A DNA stretch of 64,000 nt from Clostridia bacterium (GTDB lineage Bacteria > Bacillota > Clostridia > Oscillospirales > Acutalibacteraceae), in contig JAFSGP010000031.1 in the NCBI GenBank assembly GCA_017440755.1, positions 1 to 64,000 of the forward strand, given 5' to 3'. The translations under genes were made by a program, and so were the position numbers. Below, in pieces: positions 35,508-45,642 of the stretch. The notes under the pieces are model-generated. The model did not search any database. It was not told the origin of the DNA and saw only the letters and a list, made by a program, of their open reading frames with translations. Position 1 is the stretch's first letter. Each line of letters opens with the position of its first letter.

Positions 35508-35585
35508 GTACGGTGGTATGTTGGGTAGGGAGGACCTGCTCACAATAACCTAATCTATTTTATCCTATAAAAGGAGGACATATCT

Positions 35586-38500
35586 ATGGCAAGAAAGTTC
35601 AAGACCATGGACGGTAACAACGCTGCGGCTCACGTATCCTATGCGTTTACCGAGGTGGCGGGTATCTATCCGATTACTCCCTCCAGCCCCATGGCAGACT
35701 ACGTGGACCAGTGGGCAGCCGCCGGTCTGAAAAACATCTTCGGTACCACCGTTAAGGTGTCCGAGATGGAATCCGAGGCGGGTGCCGCCGGTACCGTGCA
35801 CGGCTCTCTGAATGCCGGTGCTCTGACCACCACCTACACCGCCTCTCAGGGTCTTCTGCTGATGATCCCCAACATGTACAAGATCGCCGGTGAGCTGCTG
35901 CCTTGCGTGTTCCACGTTTCCGCACGCTGCGTGGCTTCTCATGCGCTGAACATTTTCGGCGACCACTCTGACGTGTACGCTTGCCGTCAGACCGGTTTCG
36001 CTATGCTGGCTGAGACCAACACCCAGGAGGTTATGGACCTGGGCGCTGTGGCTCATCTGGCCTCCATCAAGGGTCGCGTGCCTTTCCTGAACTTCTTCGA
36101 CGGTTTCCGTACCTCTCATGAGATTCAGAAGATTCAGATCTGGGATTACGAGGATCTGAAGGAGATGTGCGATATGGACGCCGTTGCTGCGTTCCGTAAG
36201 CGCGCACTGAACCCCGAGCATCCCGTGATGCGTGGCTCCCACGAGAACGGCGATATCTTCTTCCAGCATCGTGAGGCCTGCAACAAGTACTACGACGAGA
36301 TTCCCGCGATCGTTGAGGAGTACATGGGCAAGGTCAATGAGAAGCTGGGCACCGACTATCAGCTTTTCAACTACTACGGTGCTCCCGATGCCGAGCGTAT
36401 CATCATCGCGATGGGCTCCATCTGCGACGTGATCGAGGAGGTTATTGACTACCTGACCGCCAAGGGCGAGAAGGTGGGTCTGGTCAAGTGCCGTCTGTAC
36501 CGTCCCTTCTGCGCGGACAAGCTGGCTGCTGCTATTCCTGCTTCTGTTAAGAAGATTGCCGTTCTGGATCGTACCAAGGAGCCCGGCGCTCTGGGCGAGC
36601 CTCTGTATCTGGACGTTGTTACCGCTCTGGCTACCCAGGGCCGTGGCGATATCCGTGTGACCGGCGGCCGTTACGGTCTGGGTTCCAAGGATACTCCTCC
36701 CTCCAGCGTGTTCGCTGTATACGACGAGCTGGCTAAGGACGCTCCTAAGGCCCAGTTCACCATCGGTATCGTAGACGACGTGACCGGTCTGTCTCTGGAG
36801 GAGAAGGAAGCCCCCAACACCGCTGCTGAGGGTACCATCGAGTGCAAGTTCTGGGGTCTGGGCGGTGACGGTACCGTTGGCGCCAACAAGAACTCCATTA
36901 AAATTATCGGTGACCACACCGATAAGTACGTGCAGGCTTACTTCCAGTACGACTCCAAGAAGACTGGCGGTATCACCATCAGCCACCTGCGCTTTGGTGA
37001 TCAGCCCATCAAGAGCCCCTACTACATCAACAAGGCGGACTTCGTGGCTTGCCACAACCCCTCCTATGTGCTGAAGGGCTACAAGATGGTCAACGACGTG
37101 AAGCCTGGCGGTATCTTCATGATCAACTGCCAGTGGAACGCCGAGGAGCTGGACAAGCATATGCCTGCTGAGGCGAAGCGTTACATCGCCAAGAACAACA
37201 TTCAGCTGTATACCATCAACGCCATTGACCTGGCGATTGAGATTGGTATGGGCAAGCGTACCAACACCATTCTGCAGTCTGCGTTCTTTACGCTGGCCAA
37301 CGTTATGCCTCAGGCTGACGCCATCCAGTACATGAAGGACGCCGCCACCAAGTCCTACCTGAAGAAAGGTCAGGATATCGTGGATATGAACCACAAGGCT
37401 ATCGATGCCGGCGCTACTGCGTTCGTGAAGATCGACGTGCCTGCCGACTGGGCGAATGCCACCGACGATACCGCCGTTGTTGCGGAGCAGGGTCCCGCCA
37501 AGCTGGTTAAGATGGTTGACAACATCATGAAGCCCGTGGGCAAGATGGACGGCGACAGCCTGCCTGTTTCCGCTTTCATCGACCATGCGGACGGTACCTT
37601 CGAGCAGGGCGCTTCCGCCTACGAGAAGCGCGGCGTGGCCGTGATGGTTCCCGAGTGGGATCCCACCACCTGTGCCAAGTGTAACAAGTGCGCCTTCGTT
37701 TGCCCCCACGCTACCATTCGTCCCTTCGCTCTGAGCGAGGAGGAGGTTGCTGCGGCTCCCGCCAACATGAAGAAGGCTCCCAAGCCGGTCATCAAGACCA
37801 ACTACACCTACACTCTGGCTGTTTCTCCGCTGGATTGTATGGGTTGCGGCGTCTGTGTCGGCGTTTGCCCCACCAACTCCTTGAAGATGGTTTCTCAGGA
37901 GAGCCAGGCTGCCGAGCAGGATGTCTTCGACTACTGCGTGGCCAACGTATCCGAGAAGCCCGAGACCTGCGGCAAGACCGTGATCTCCAGCCAGTTCAAG
38001 AAGCCTCTGCTTGAGTTCTCCGGCTCCTGCGCCGGCTGTGCCGAGACCGCTTACGCTCGTCTGATCACTCAGCTGTTCGGCGATCGTATGTATATCTCCA
38101 ACGCTACCGGCTGCTCCTCCATCTGGGGTGGTCCTGCGGCTACCTCTCCCTACACCACCGATGCTAAGGGCCACGGCCCCGCTTGGGCGAACTCCCTGTT
38201 TGAGGACAACGCTGAGCACGGCTTTGGTATGTATCTGGGTCAGAAGGCTGTCCGCGAGAACCTGATCGCTCAGGTTAAGGAGATGGCTGCTTCCGACAAG
38301 GCTTCTGCCGAGTTCAAGGCGGCTGCTGACAACTATCTGAACACCGTCAACGACGGCGAGGCGAATGCCGCTGCTACCACCGCTCTGATTGCTGAGCTGG
38401 AGAAGGCAGCCGCTGCCGGTTGCCCCACCGCTCCCGCCATTCTGGAGAACAAGGAGTACCTGTCCAAGAAGTCCGTCTGGATCTTCGGTGGTGACGGCTG

Positions 38501-39131
38501 GGCCTACGATATCGGCTTCGGCGGTCTGGACCACGTGCTGGCTTCCGGTGAGGACGTCAACGTGATGGTCTTCGATACCGAGGTGTACTCCAACACCGGT
38601 GGTCAGGCCTCCAAGGCTTCCAACATCGGTCAGGTGGCGCAGTTCGCCGCCGCCGGTAAGGCGATTGCCAAGAAGAGCCTGGCGGAGATCGCCATGAGCT
38701 ACGGCTATATCTATGTTGCTCAGATCGCTATGGGTGCCGACCAGAACCAGACCATCAAGGCCATCGCTGAGGCGGAGGCTTATCCGGGTCCCTCTCTGAT
38801 CATCGGCTACTCTCCCTGCGAGATGCACGCTATCAAGGGCGGCATGGTCAATTGCCAGGCCGAGATGAAGAAGGCTGTGGATTGCGGCTACTGGAATATG
38901 TTCCGCTTCAACCCCGCTGCTAAGGCGGAGGGCAAGAACCCCTTCACCATGGACAGCAAGGCGCCCACCACCAGCTATCGTGACTTCATTATGAACGAGG
39001 CCCGTTATGCTTCTCTGACCCGCTCCTTCCCGGAGCGTGCTGATGCCCTGTTCAACAAGGCTGAGGAGACCGCTATGGCTCGTTACGAGCACCTGGTCCG
39101 CCTGGGTGAGCTGTACGCGCAGAACGTCTGA
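35586..39131 (+). CDS. nifJ: Pyruvate:ferredoxin (flavodoxin) oxidoreductase
   Basis: Oxidises pyruvate to acetyl-CoA and CO2, reducing ferredoxin; the central enzyme of clostridial fermentation and oxygen-sensitive. Single-chain form, 1181 residues, with domains in the usual order: pyrimidine domain (EVAGIYPITPSSPMA), transketolase C-like domain, gamma domain, two [4Fe-4S] motifs (CAKCNKCAFVCP and CMGCGVCVGVCP), and the TPP-binding domain (GDGWAYDIGFGGLDHVLA, the proximal cluster Cys in SCAGCAETAY). RBS AAAGGAGG. Monocistronic, highly biased codons, consistent with great abundance. Confidence 0.98.
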   Translation: MARKFKTMDGNNAAAHVSYAFTEVAGIYPITPSSPMADYVDQWAAAGLKNIFGTTVKVSEMESEAGAAGTVHGSLNAGALTTTYTASQGLLLMIPNMYKIAGELLPCVFHVSARCVASHALNIFGDHSDVYACRQTGFAMLAETNTQEVMDLGAVAHLASIKGRVPFLNFFDGFRTSHEIQKIQIWDYEDLKEMCDMDAVAAFRKRALNPEHPVMRGSHENGDIFFQHREACNKYYDEIPAIVEEYMGKVNEKLGTDYQLFNYYGAPDAERIIIAMGSICDVIEEVIDYLTAKGEKVGLVKCRLYRPFCADKLAAAIPASVKKIAVLDRTKEPGALGEPLYLDVVTALATQGRGDIRVTGGRYGLGSKDTPPSSVFAVYDELAKDAPKAQFTIGIVDDVTGLSLEEKEAPNTAAEGTIECKFWGLGGDGTVGANKNSIKIIGDHTDKYVQAYFQYDSKKTGGITISHLRFGDQPIKSPYYINKADFVACHNPSYVLKGYKMVNDVKPGGIFMINCQWNAEELDKHMPAEAKRYIAKNNIQLYTINAIDLAIEIGMGKRTNTILQSAFFTLANVMPQADAIQYMKDAATKSYLKKGQDIVDMNHKAIDAGATAFVKIDVPADWANATDDTAVVAEQGPAKLVKMVDNIMKPVGKMDGDSLPVSAFIDHADGTFEQGASAYEKRGVAVMVPEWDPTTCAKCNKCAFVCPHATIRPFALSEEEVAAAPANMKKAPKPVIKTNYTYTLAVSPLDCMGCGVCVGVCPTNSLKMVSQESQAAEQDVFDYCVANVSEKPETCGKTVISSQFKKPLLEFSGSCAGCAETAYARLITQLFGDRMYISNATGCSSIWGGPAATSPYTTDAKGHGPAWANSLFEDNAEHGFGMYLGQKAVRENLIAQVKEMAASDKASAEFKAAADNYLNTVNDGEANAAATTALIAELEKAAAAGCPTAPAILENKEYLSKKSVWIFGGDGWAYDIGFGGLDHVLASGEDVNVMVFDTEVYSNTGGQASKASNIGQVAQFAAAGKAIAKKSLAEIAMSYGYIYVAQIAMGADQNQTIKAIAEAEAYPGPSLIIGYSPCEMHAIKGGMVNCQAEMKKAVDCGYWNMFRFNPAAKAEGKNPFTMDSKAPTTSYRDFIMNEARYASLTRSFPERADALFNKAEETAMARYEHLVRLGELYAQNV

Positions 39132-39154
39132 TTAGAAGATACTCTGATTAGATA

Positions 39155-39194
39155 ATAAAATCCCCGATTACGATACGGTAATCGGGGATTTTTT
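39155..39194 (+). terminator. Terminator after PFOR
   Basis: AAAATCCCCGATTAC (39157-39171), 6-nt loop, GTAATCGGGGATTTT, then more T. Confidence 0.92.
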
Positions 39195-39284
39195 TCTTTT
39201 TATCAAGTAAATGATAATTTGGGACTATCCAAATGAATGAAAATCGTGTATACTGGGGGGTGAATGATAAAAGGCGGTGTTAAT

Positions 39285-40262
39285 TTGTTTATTGGTAATG
39301 TGGAAATTAAAGGAAAGGCGGCGCTGGCTCCGATGGCGGGGGTAGCGGACCGCGCATTCCGTCAGATATGCTTTGATCACGGTGCCGCCTGCGTAGTGGG
39401 GGAGATGGTCAGCAGTAAAGGGCTGACCTACGGCGACCGCAAGAGCGCAGAGCTGCTGGAACTGGACGCAGAAGTACGTCCTGCGGCTATCCAGCTGTTT
39501 GGCGATGACCCCGCCACGATGGCGCGGGCGGCGGTGCAGGCGCTGGACTATAAGCCGGATTGGATTGACATTAATATGGGTTGTCCCGCGCCGAAAATTG
39601 CAGGTAACCACTGTGGCAGCGCCCTAATGCGGGAGCCCGACCTATGCCGTCGCTTGGTGCAGGCGGTGAAAGAAGCCGTCCCTGTGCCGGTCACCGCCAA
39701 AATCCGTAAGGGCTATGCCAAGAACGAGGTGAATGCGGTGGAGGTAGCCCTTGCCTGCGAGGCGGGCGGCGCCGATGCCATCACCGTCCACGGGCGTACC
39801 CGCGACCAGATGTATGCGCCGCCTGTGGATTGGGATATTATTCGTCAGGTGAAACAGGCGGTAAAGGTGCCTGTCATCGGCAATGGTGACGTGGTAGATG
39901 CCTTGTCAGCAGCCGCTATGTACGAGCAGACGGGTTGCGATTTGATTATGGTGGGGCGCGGAGCGTTGGGTGCGCCGTGGGTGTTTTCCCAGATACAGGC
40001 GTATCTGGAGCACGGACGGCTACTGCCTACACCGTGTATGGCACAGCGCATGACCACCCTGCTGCGACAGGTGGAGCTAACCGTGCAGTATAAGGGCGAG
40101 CGGGTGGCTCTGCTGGAGGCGCGCAAGCATGCCGCTTGGTACATGAACGGGCTGCGCGGTGCGGCGGAATTTCGCCGCCGCGCAGGAAGCATTACTACCA
40201 TGCAGGAGCTGGCGGAATTATGCGCCGGTGTAGTGATGGCTGACGAGGAGGGACGACTGTAA
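39285..40262 (+). CDS. dus: tRNA-dihydrouridine synthase
   Basis: FMN enzyme reducing uridines in the tRNA D-loop (DusB-type). ALAPMAGVADRAFR, DINMGCPAPKI, the catalytic Cys in NHCGSALMR, and TVHGRTRDQMY are the family motifs. I prefer a TTG start at about 39285, because it matches the family N terminus (FIGNVEIKGK) and has AAAGGCGGTG just upstream. The in-frame ATG at 39264 lies within 15 nt of a TATACT -10-like box and lacks a spaced ribosome site. The stop overlaps the maf start. Confidence 0.9.
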   Translation: MFIGNVEIKGKAALAPMAGVADRAFRQICFDHGAACVVGEMVSSKGLTYGDRKSAELLELDAEVRPAAIQLFGDDPATMARAAVQALDYKPDWIDINMGCPAPKIAGNHCGSALMREPDLCRRLVQAVKEAVPVPVTAKIRKGYAKNEVNAVEVALACEAGGADAITVHGRTRDQMYAPPVDWDIIRQVKQAVKVPVIGNGDVVDALSAAAMYEQTGCDLIMVGRGALGAPWVFSQIQAYLEHGRLLPTPCMAQRMTTLLRQVELTVQYKGERVALLEARKHAAWYMNGLRGAAEFRRRAGSITTMQELAELCAGVVMADEEGRL

Positions 40263-40855
40263 TGTGGAAGAAACCGTTAATTTTAGCCTCTGCCTCACCG
40301 CGCCGACAGGAAATACTGACGTTGGCGGGCGTTCCTTTTACGGTGTGTCCGGCAGAGGGGGAGTGGGCACCTCCCGATTTGTCCCCGTCAGAGCGAGTGA
40401 AAGCACTGGCGAGGAGTAAAGCGGCACAGGTTGCCGGGACTCATTCTGACAGCTTGGTTCTTGGCTCGGATACGATGGTGGTGCTGGGGGACACGGCACT
40501 CGGTAAGCCCCGTTCTGCGGAGGAGGCGGTAGAAATGCTGCTATCCCTCAGCGGAAAGACCCATTATGTGATGACGGGTGTGTGGGTTATTCGCACAGAC
40601 GAGGCAGGAAATGCTGTAAAGGAAGATGGCTTTACAGACGTCGCTGAAGTGGTATTTTACCCGATAACTCGCGAAGAGGCGGAAAATTACGTTGCTACGG
40701 GCGAGCCTTTGGACAAGGCCGGCAGTTATGCTATTCAAGGGAAGGGTATGCGATTCGTTGAGCGAATTGACGGTGATTTTTATACCGTTATGGGGCTGCC
40801 CGGTGGTCGTTTGTTGCGATTTTTGACTGATTTTGCGCCGGATTTGCAGAAATAA
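40262..40855 (+). CDS. maf: Maf nucleoside triphosphate pyrophosphatase
   Basis: House-cleaning pyrophosphatase acting on modified or canonical dTTP/UTP; linked to septum control in Bacillus. ILASASPRRQEIL, the catalytic Asp in VLGSDTMVVL and GKPRSAEEA are present; 197 residues. The ATG overlaps the dus stop (TAATG). It directly precedes mreB, as in many Bacillota. Confidence 0.93.
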   Translation: MWKKPLILASASPRRQEILTLAGVPFTVCPAEGEWAPPDLSPSERVKALARSKAAQVAGTHSDSLVLGSDTMVVLGDTALGKPRSAEEAVEMLLSLSGKTHYVMTGVWVIRTDEAGNAVKEDGFTDVAEVVFYPITREEAENYVATGEPLDKAGSYAIQGKGMRFVERIDGDFYTVMGLPGGRLLRFLTDFAPDLQK

Positions 40856-40887
40856 TCGTATTTTAAGAAATTTTTTCCATTTTTATA

Positions 40888-40916
40888 TTGAGATTTTCTT
40901 GTAATGGGTATATAAT
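40888..40916 (+). promoter_or_regulatory. mreB promoter
   Basis: TTGAGA (40888-40893), 17-nt spacer, TATAAT (40911-40916). Confidence 0.75.
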
Positions 40917-40922
40917 ATTTAG

Positions 40923-41972
<1,050 letters not shown>

Positions 41973-41982
41973 TGAGGAACCG

Positions 41983-42006
41983 GCGGAGGACGGAAACGTC
42001 TTCCGC
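41983..42006 (+). promoter_or_regulatory. GNRA-capped hairpin between mreB and mreC
   Basis: GCGGAGGACG (41983-41992), tetraloop GAAA, CGTCTTCCGC (41997-42006): 10 bp with one G-U. Followed by a pyrimidine tract rather than a clear U-run, so probably a partial attenuator or stability element that keeps MreB above MreC/MreD. Confidence 0.55.
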
Positions 42007-42042
42007 TTTCCGCTTTTAATCCGCAGGTAAGGAGATTTTGTC

Positions 42043-42894
42043 TTGAAAGACTTTTGGAAGAGTGTATTTGCTAAGGTAATGGGCGGTATTGCTTTGGTTT
42101 TGGTCGGTGTGATGATATACAGTGCCACCACAGGCGGTATCGCCACCATTCCTGCTAAATTGGCGGGAATATTCATAACGCCCGTGCAGTCGCTGGTCAG
42201 CGGCATTTCCGACGGGGTCAGCGGCTTTTTCGGCAATTTAACCGGTGGCAGTGACCTGCGGCAGCAGCTGGCACAGCTGGAGGCGGAAAATGCCGCCCTG
42301 CGGGAACAGCTTGTGGAGTATGACGCCCTTAAGCAGGAGAATGACTGGTACAGCGATATTCTGGGTCTGCATGAGTCGCATTCCGACTATACGTTTGCGG
42401 CAGGACGCGTTATTGGCCGCGACCCTTCGGACGTATATGGGAATTTCACCATTAACGCGGGCAGCAATGCAGACGTTGCGGTCAATGACCCCGTGGTTGC
42501 CACGGACGGCTCGCTGGTAGGCGTGGTGGAGGAGGTCGGTCTTACCTACGCGAAGGTGCGGACGGTGCTGGACCCGGCTACCAAGGTGGCTTCTCAGATA
42601 AGCCGTACGGGGGATACCGCATATACGGCGGGTGGCACGATTGATATGGCGCGGGACAACTGCCTGCGCATGACCACGCTGGAGCGCTCTTCCGGCGTGG
42701 CAATGGGAGATTACGTGATAACCTCCGGCATCGGTGGCGTGTATCCCGCAGGACTGCTTATCGGCAGCGTGCAGACCATCAGTAGCGCTTCTGACGGTAT
42801 GACACTGAATGCGGACGTGCTGCTGTTTGCCAACATCACCGGACTGAAACAGGTAATGGTTATTACCTCCTTCGACGGACAGGGCGGTCAGTAA
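42043..42894 (+). CDS. mreC: Rod-shape determining protein MreC
   Basis: Bitopic protein linking MreB to PBP2. One membrane segment (about residues 8-30), a coiled coil (LRQQLAQLEAENAALREQL, about 67-100) and a double beta-barrel domain. 283 residues. Starts with TTG at 42043, 8 nt after AAGGAG; there is no in-frame ATG with a ribosome site near it. Confidence 0.93.
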   Translation: MKDFWKSVFAKVMGGIALVLVGVMIYSATTGGIATIPAKLAGIFITPVQSLVSGISDGVSGFFGNLTGGSDLRQQLAQLEAENAALREQLVEYDALKQENDWYSDILGLHESHSDYTFAAGRVIGRDPSDVYGNFTINAGSNADVAVNDPVVATDGSLVGVVEEVGLTYAKVRTVLDPATKVASQISRTGDTAYTAGGTIDMARDNCLRMTTLERSSGVAMGDYVITSGIGGVYPAGLLIGSVQTISSASDGMTLNADVLLFANITGLKQVMVITSFDGQGGQ

Positions 42895-42919
42895 AATCTT
42901 GGGAAAGGGGTCGGATACT

Positions 42920-43462
42920 ATGAAAACAAAACAGCGTGCCGGTCTCTTTTTGTCCAAGACCTCTTCGAGCTGGCTTGCATATGGTTTGATGGCGTTGCTC
43001 ATTATGCTGTTGCAGATGGCACCTCACTTTTTCCCATCTATTTGGCATGCCCGTCCTGTACCGCTGGTGCTGTTTGTGGTTTGTGTTGCCCTGTTCGAGG
43101 GGGCGCGTTTAGGCGGCGGTATCGGCTTGTTGGCGGGTCTGCTGTGGGACGTCTATTCCTTTCGGCTGTTCGGCTACGATGCGCTGATATTAATGGTGAT
43201 TGGTATTGCGGTAGGTCTGTTGGTGCAGTGGTTGCTGCGTGCCAATTTCTTGTCTGCCATGCTGCTTTGCACGGCAGGTGTGCTGATACAGACGCTTTTT
43301 GAGTGGCTGTTTTGCTGCGTGATATTTCTTAAAGAGGAGAGCCTGGCGGTGCTGGGCAAGGTGCTTTTACCCAATGCGCTGTACACGATTGTGTTGGCTC
43401 CTCTGATGTTCTGGTTGGTGCTGGGCGTAGCGCGGTTTCTGCGGCGGCACACGAACCGATGA
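42920..43462 (+). CDS. mreD: Rod-shape determining protein MreD
   Basis: 180-residue protein with about five to six membrane segments; family features include a charged-poor hydrophobic core and the LLAGLLWDVYSFRLFGYDALI segment. ATG at 42920 preceded by GAAAGGGG. Position between mreC and PBP2 fixes the identity. Confidence 0.92.
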   Translation: MKTKQRAGLFLSKTSSSWLAYGLMALLIMLLQMAPHFFPSIWHARPVPLVLFVVCVALFEGARLGGGIGLLAGLLWDVYSFRLFGYDALILMVIGIAVGLLVQWLLRANFLSAMLLCTAGVLIQTLFEWLFCCVIFLKEESLAVLGKVLLPNALYTIVLAPLMFWLVLGVARFLRRHTNR

Positions 43463-43497
43463 TTTGATTTTTCAGTTTTTGAAAGGAGGTGGCGGTG

Positions 43498-45546
43498 ATG
43501 CTGAAGGACCCTTACGTAAGCGGTCTGCGGTTTCAGCGGGTTTTAGCTCTGCTGTTGGTTCTGCTTATCATTTTGGGTGTATATGTTGTGCGTTTGTTCC
43601 AAATTCAGATCGTGCAGGGTGAAGAGTATCTGAAATTGGCGGACGAGAGTTATAAAACCTCCATCTCCATCGCCGCCTCCCGCGGGGAGATACTGGACTG
43701 CAATCAGATTCCGTTGGTGTCCAACCGCACCAGCTATGCGGTGACACTGGATTATAACTATTTTCCTCACGGCAACAGTGAGGAGCAGCTGCGACAGCAA
43801 AATGACTGCCTGAAGGAACTGGTGGAGCTACTGCAAGCGCAAGGAGAAACTTGGAATGATACGCTGCCTATTAGCTCCATGCAACCTTATGCGTTTGATG
43901 AAGAGCGGCAAAGCGGTGTAGAGAAACTGAAGACCAATCTGCGTATGGCCTCTTATGCTACGGCGGAGCAGTGCCTGCAGCAGATGGTGGTAAACTACGG
44001 TCTCTCTGCCTACGACGAGGAATGGCAGCGGATTTTGGCCGGCATTCATTACGAAATGGATACCGCCGGCTTTTCCGCGACGGTGCCGTATACCCTTGCC
44101 AGTGACGTGACCAGCACCACGATGTATCGCATCGTGGAATATAGCAGCCGTTTTCCCGGCGTGGACGTGATTACGGTGCCCGTGCGGGAGTATGTGGGCG
44201 GCACCACGGCTTGCCATATTATCGGCACGGTGGGTCCCATCTACGCAGAGGAATATGCGGAATTAAAAGAGCAGGGCTACTCCTATAACGATATTCTGGG
44301 CAAAAGCGGCATCGAATCGGCGGCGGAGGAGTATCTGCGCGGTACAGCCGGTAAACGCGTGCTGTCCAAGGACGCGCATGGTGTCGTCACCTCCGAGGTG
44401 CAGGCGGTAGCGCCCACACCGGGACAGTCGGTTATTCTCTGCTTGGATTCCCGTGTACAGCAGGCGGCGCAGACCGCCTTGGCGGAAACCATAACGGACC
44501 TGCGCGCGAATGGGGAAGAGAAGAAGGGTAAGGACGTTAAGAGTGGCTCGGTGGTAATGCTGGACGTGAAAACGGGCGGTGTGATGGTTTGCGCCTCTTG
44601 GCCGGATTATGACCTGTCCACCTATTCTGCACAGTATAACGAACTGATTGAAAACGAGGACAATCCGCTGTTTAACCGCGCGCTGTTTGGCGCCTTTCCC
44701 TGCGGCTCAACCTTTAAGCCGGGTGTGGCGCTGGCTTCCTTAACCGACGGCTACATTGGGGCGGGTACGGCCATTCATTGCGGCGGTACGTATATGTACT
44801 ACGCCCCCAGTTACACTCCAAAATGTATGGGCGTACACGGGAATCTGAATGCCGTGACGGCACTGGAAAAGTCCTGCAACCTGTTTTTTTATGAGGTGGG
44901 ACGGCTGATGGGGAGCAACCTGTTCAGCTATCTGACCCAGTATGGTTTCGGCCAGAAGACGGGTGTGGAAATCGGCGAATCCTCCGGCATTCAGCAGACA
45001 CCGGAATATATGCGCTCCATCGGCGGAACGTGGGTCGGCGGTGACTATCTGCAGCTGGCTATCGGTCAGCGAGGGTCGTATACCCCCATACAGCTGGCGG
45101 CCTATACGATGATGATTGCCAACGAGGGTGTGCGGTATAAGACCCATTTTATCAAGTCGATTCGCAGCTATGACGGCACCGAGGAGACGGTGATTCCCAC
45201 CGAGGTGGCAGCCACCGCCAAGTGGAGCCGCGAAGCGATGGATACGGTAAAACAAGGTATGATTGCAGTTGGTAAGACGGGTACGGCCCGTGGCTCTTTC
45301 GCGAACGCTCCTTACACCGTAGCTTGTAAGACGGGTACCGCGCAGACGGGTATCAACAACACCTCTGACCACGGTACTTTTATTGCCTATGCGCCGGCTG
45401 AGAATCCAGAGGTAGCCATAGCGGTAGTGGTGGAGCGGGGAACCTCCGCTGCCTCCGCTTCGGTGGCACGTAAGGTGCTGGACGCGTACTTTGAGGGGAA
45501 AGAAACAGGGGAGTCTCCTACGGAAAACGGCGTTTTATTGCCGTAA
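43498..45546 (+). CDS. mrdA: Penicillin-binding protein 2 (elongasome transpeptidase)
   Basis: Class B PBP cross-linking peptidoglycan during elongation. One N-terminal membrane segment (about residues 15-37), dimerisation domain, then the transpeptidase: S404-T-F-K, S459-C-N and K611-T-G-T. A second KTGT lies at 593-596, 18 residues earlier (see findings). 682 residues. ATG at 43498, 8-10 nt after AAAGGAGG; the GTG at 43489 is too close to that site. rodA is not adjacent. Confidence 0.93.
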   Translation: MLKDPYVSGLRFQRVLALLLVLLIILGVYVVRLFQIQIVQGEEYLKLADESYKTSISIAASRGEILDCNQIPLVSNRTSYAVTLDYNYFPHGNSEEQLRQQNDCLKELVELLQAQGETWNDTLPISSMQPYAFDEERQSGVEKLKTNLRMASYATAEQCLQQMVVNYGLSAYDEEWQRILAGIHYEMDTAGFSATVPYTLASDVTSTTMYRIVEYSSRFPGVDVITVPVREYVGGTTACHIIGTVGPIYAEEYAELKEQGYSYNDILGKSGIESAAEEYLRGTAGKRVLSKDAHGVVTSEVQAVAPTPGQSVILCLDSRVQQAAQTALAETITDLRANGEEKKGKDVKSGSVVMLDVKTGGVMVCASWPDYDLSTYSAQYNELIENEDNPLFNRALFGAFPCGSTFKPGVALASLTDGYIGAGTAIHCGGTYMYYAPSYTPKCMGVHGNLNAVTALEKSCNLFFYEVGRLMGSNLFSYLTQYGFGQKTGVEIGESSGIQQTPEYMRSIGGTWVGGDYLQLAIGQRGSYTPIQLAAYTMMIANEGVRYKTHFIKSIRSYDGTEETVIPTEVAATAKWSREAMDTVKQGMIAVGKTGTARGSFANAPYTVACKTGTAQTGINNTSDHGTFIAYAPAENPEVAIAVVVERGTSAASASVARKVLDAYFEGKETGESPTENGVLLP

Positions 45547-45552
45547 AAGGGG

Positions 45553-45581
45553 TTTACTTTTTCGCTTTTATATGCTATAAT
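45553..45581 (+). promoter_or_regulatory. minD promoter
   Basis: TTTACT (45553-45558), 17-nt spacer, TATAAT (45576-45581). The leader holds a small hairpin TTGGGCG/CGCCCAA (45590-45611). Confidence 0.7.
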
Positions 45582-45642
45582 AACCCAAATTGGGCGTTTC
45601 TTTTCGCCCAAGGACTGACCAATTGCCGGGAGAGTGTAAAAT

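Noticed and set aside
35565-39092. 1175-residue open frame antisense to PFOR
   Set aside because: It mirrors the codon-biased PFOR gene, is low-complexity (His/Val/Leu/Gly-rich), and has no ribosome site or family motif; a shadow frame of a highly expressed GC-rich gene.
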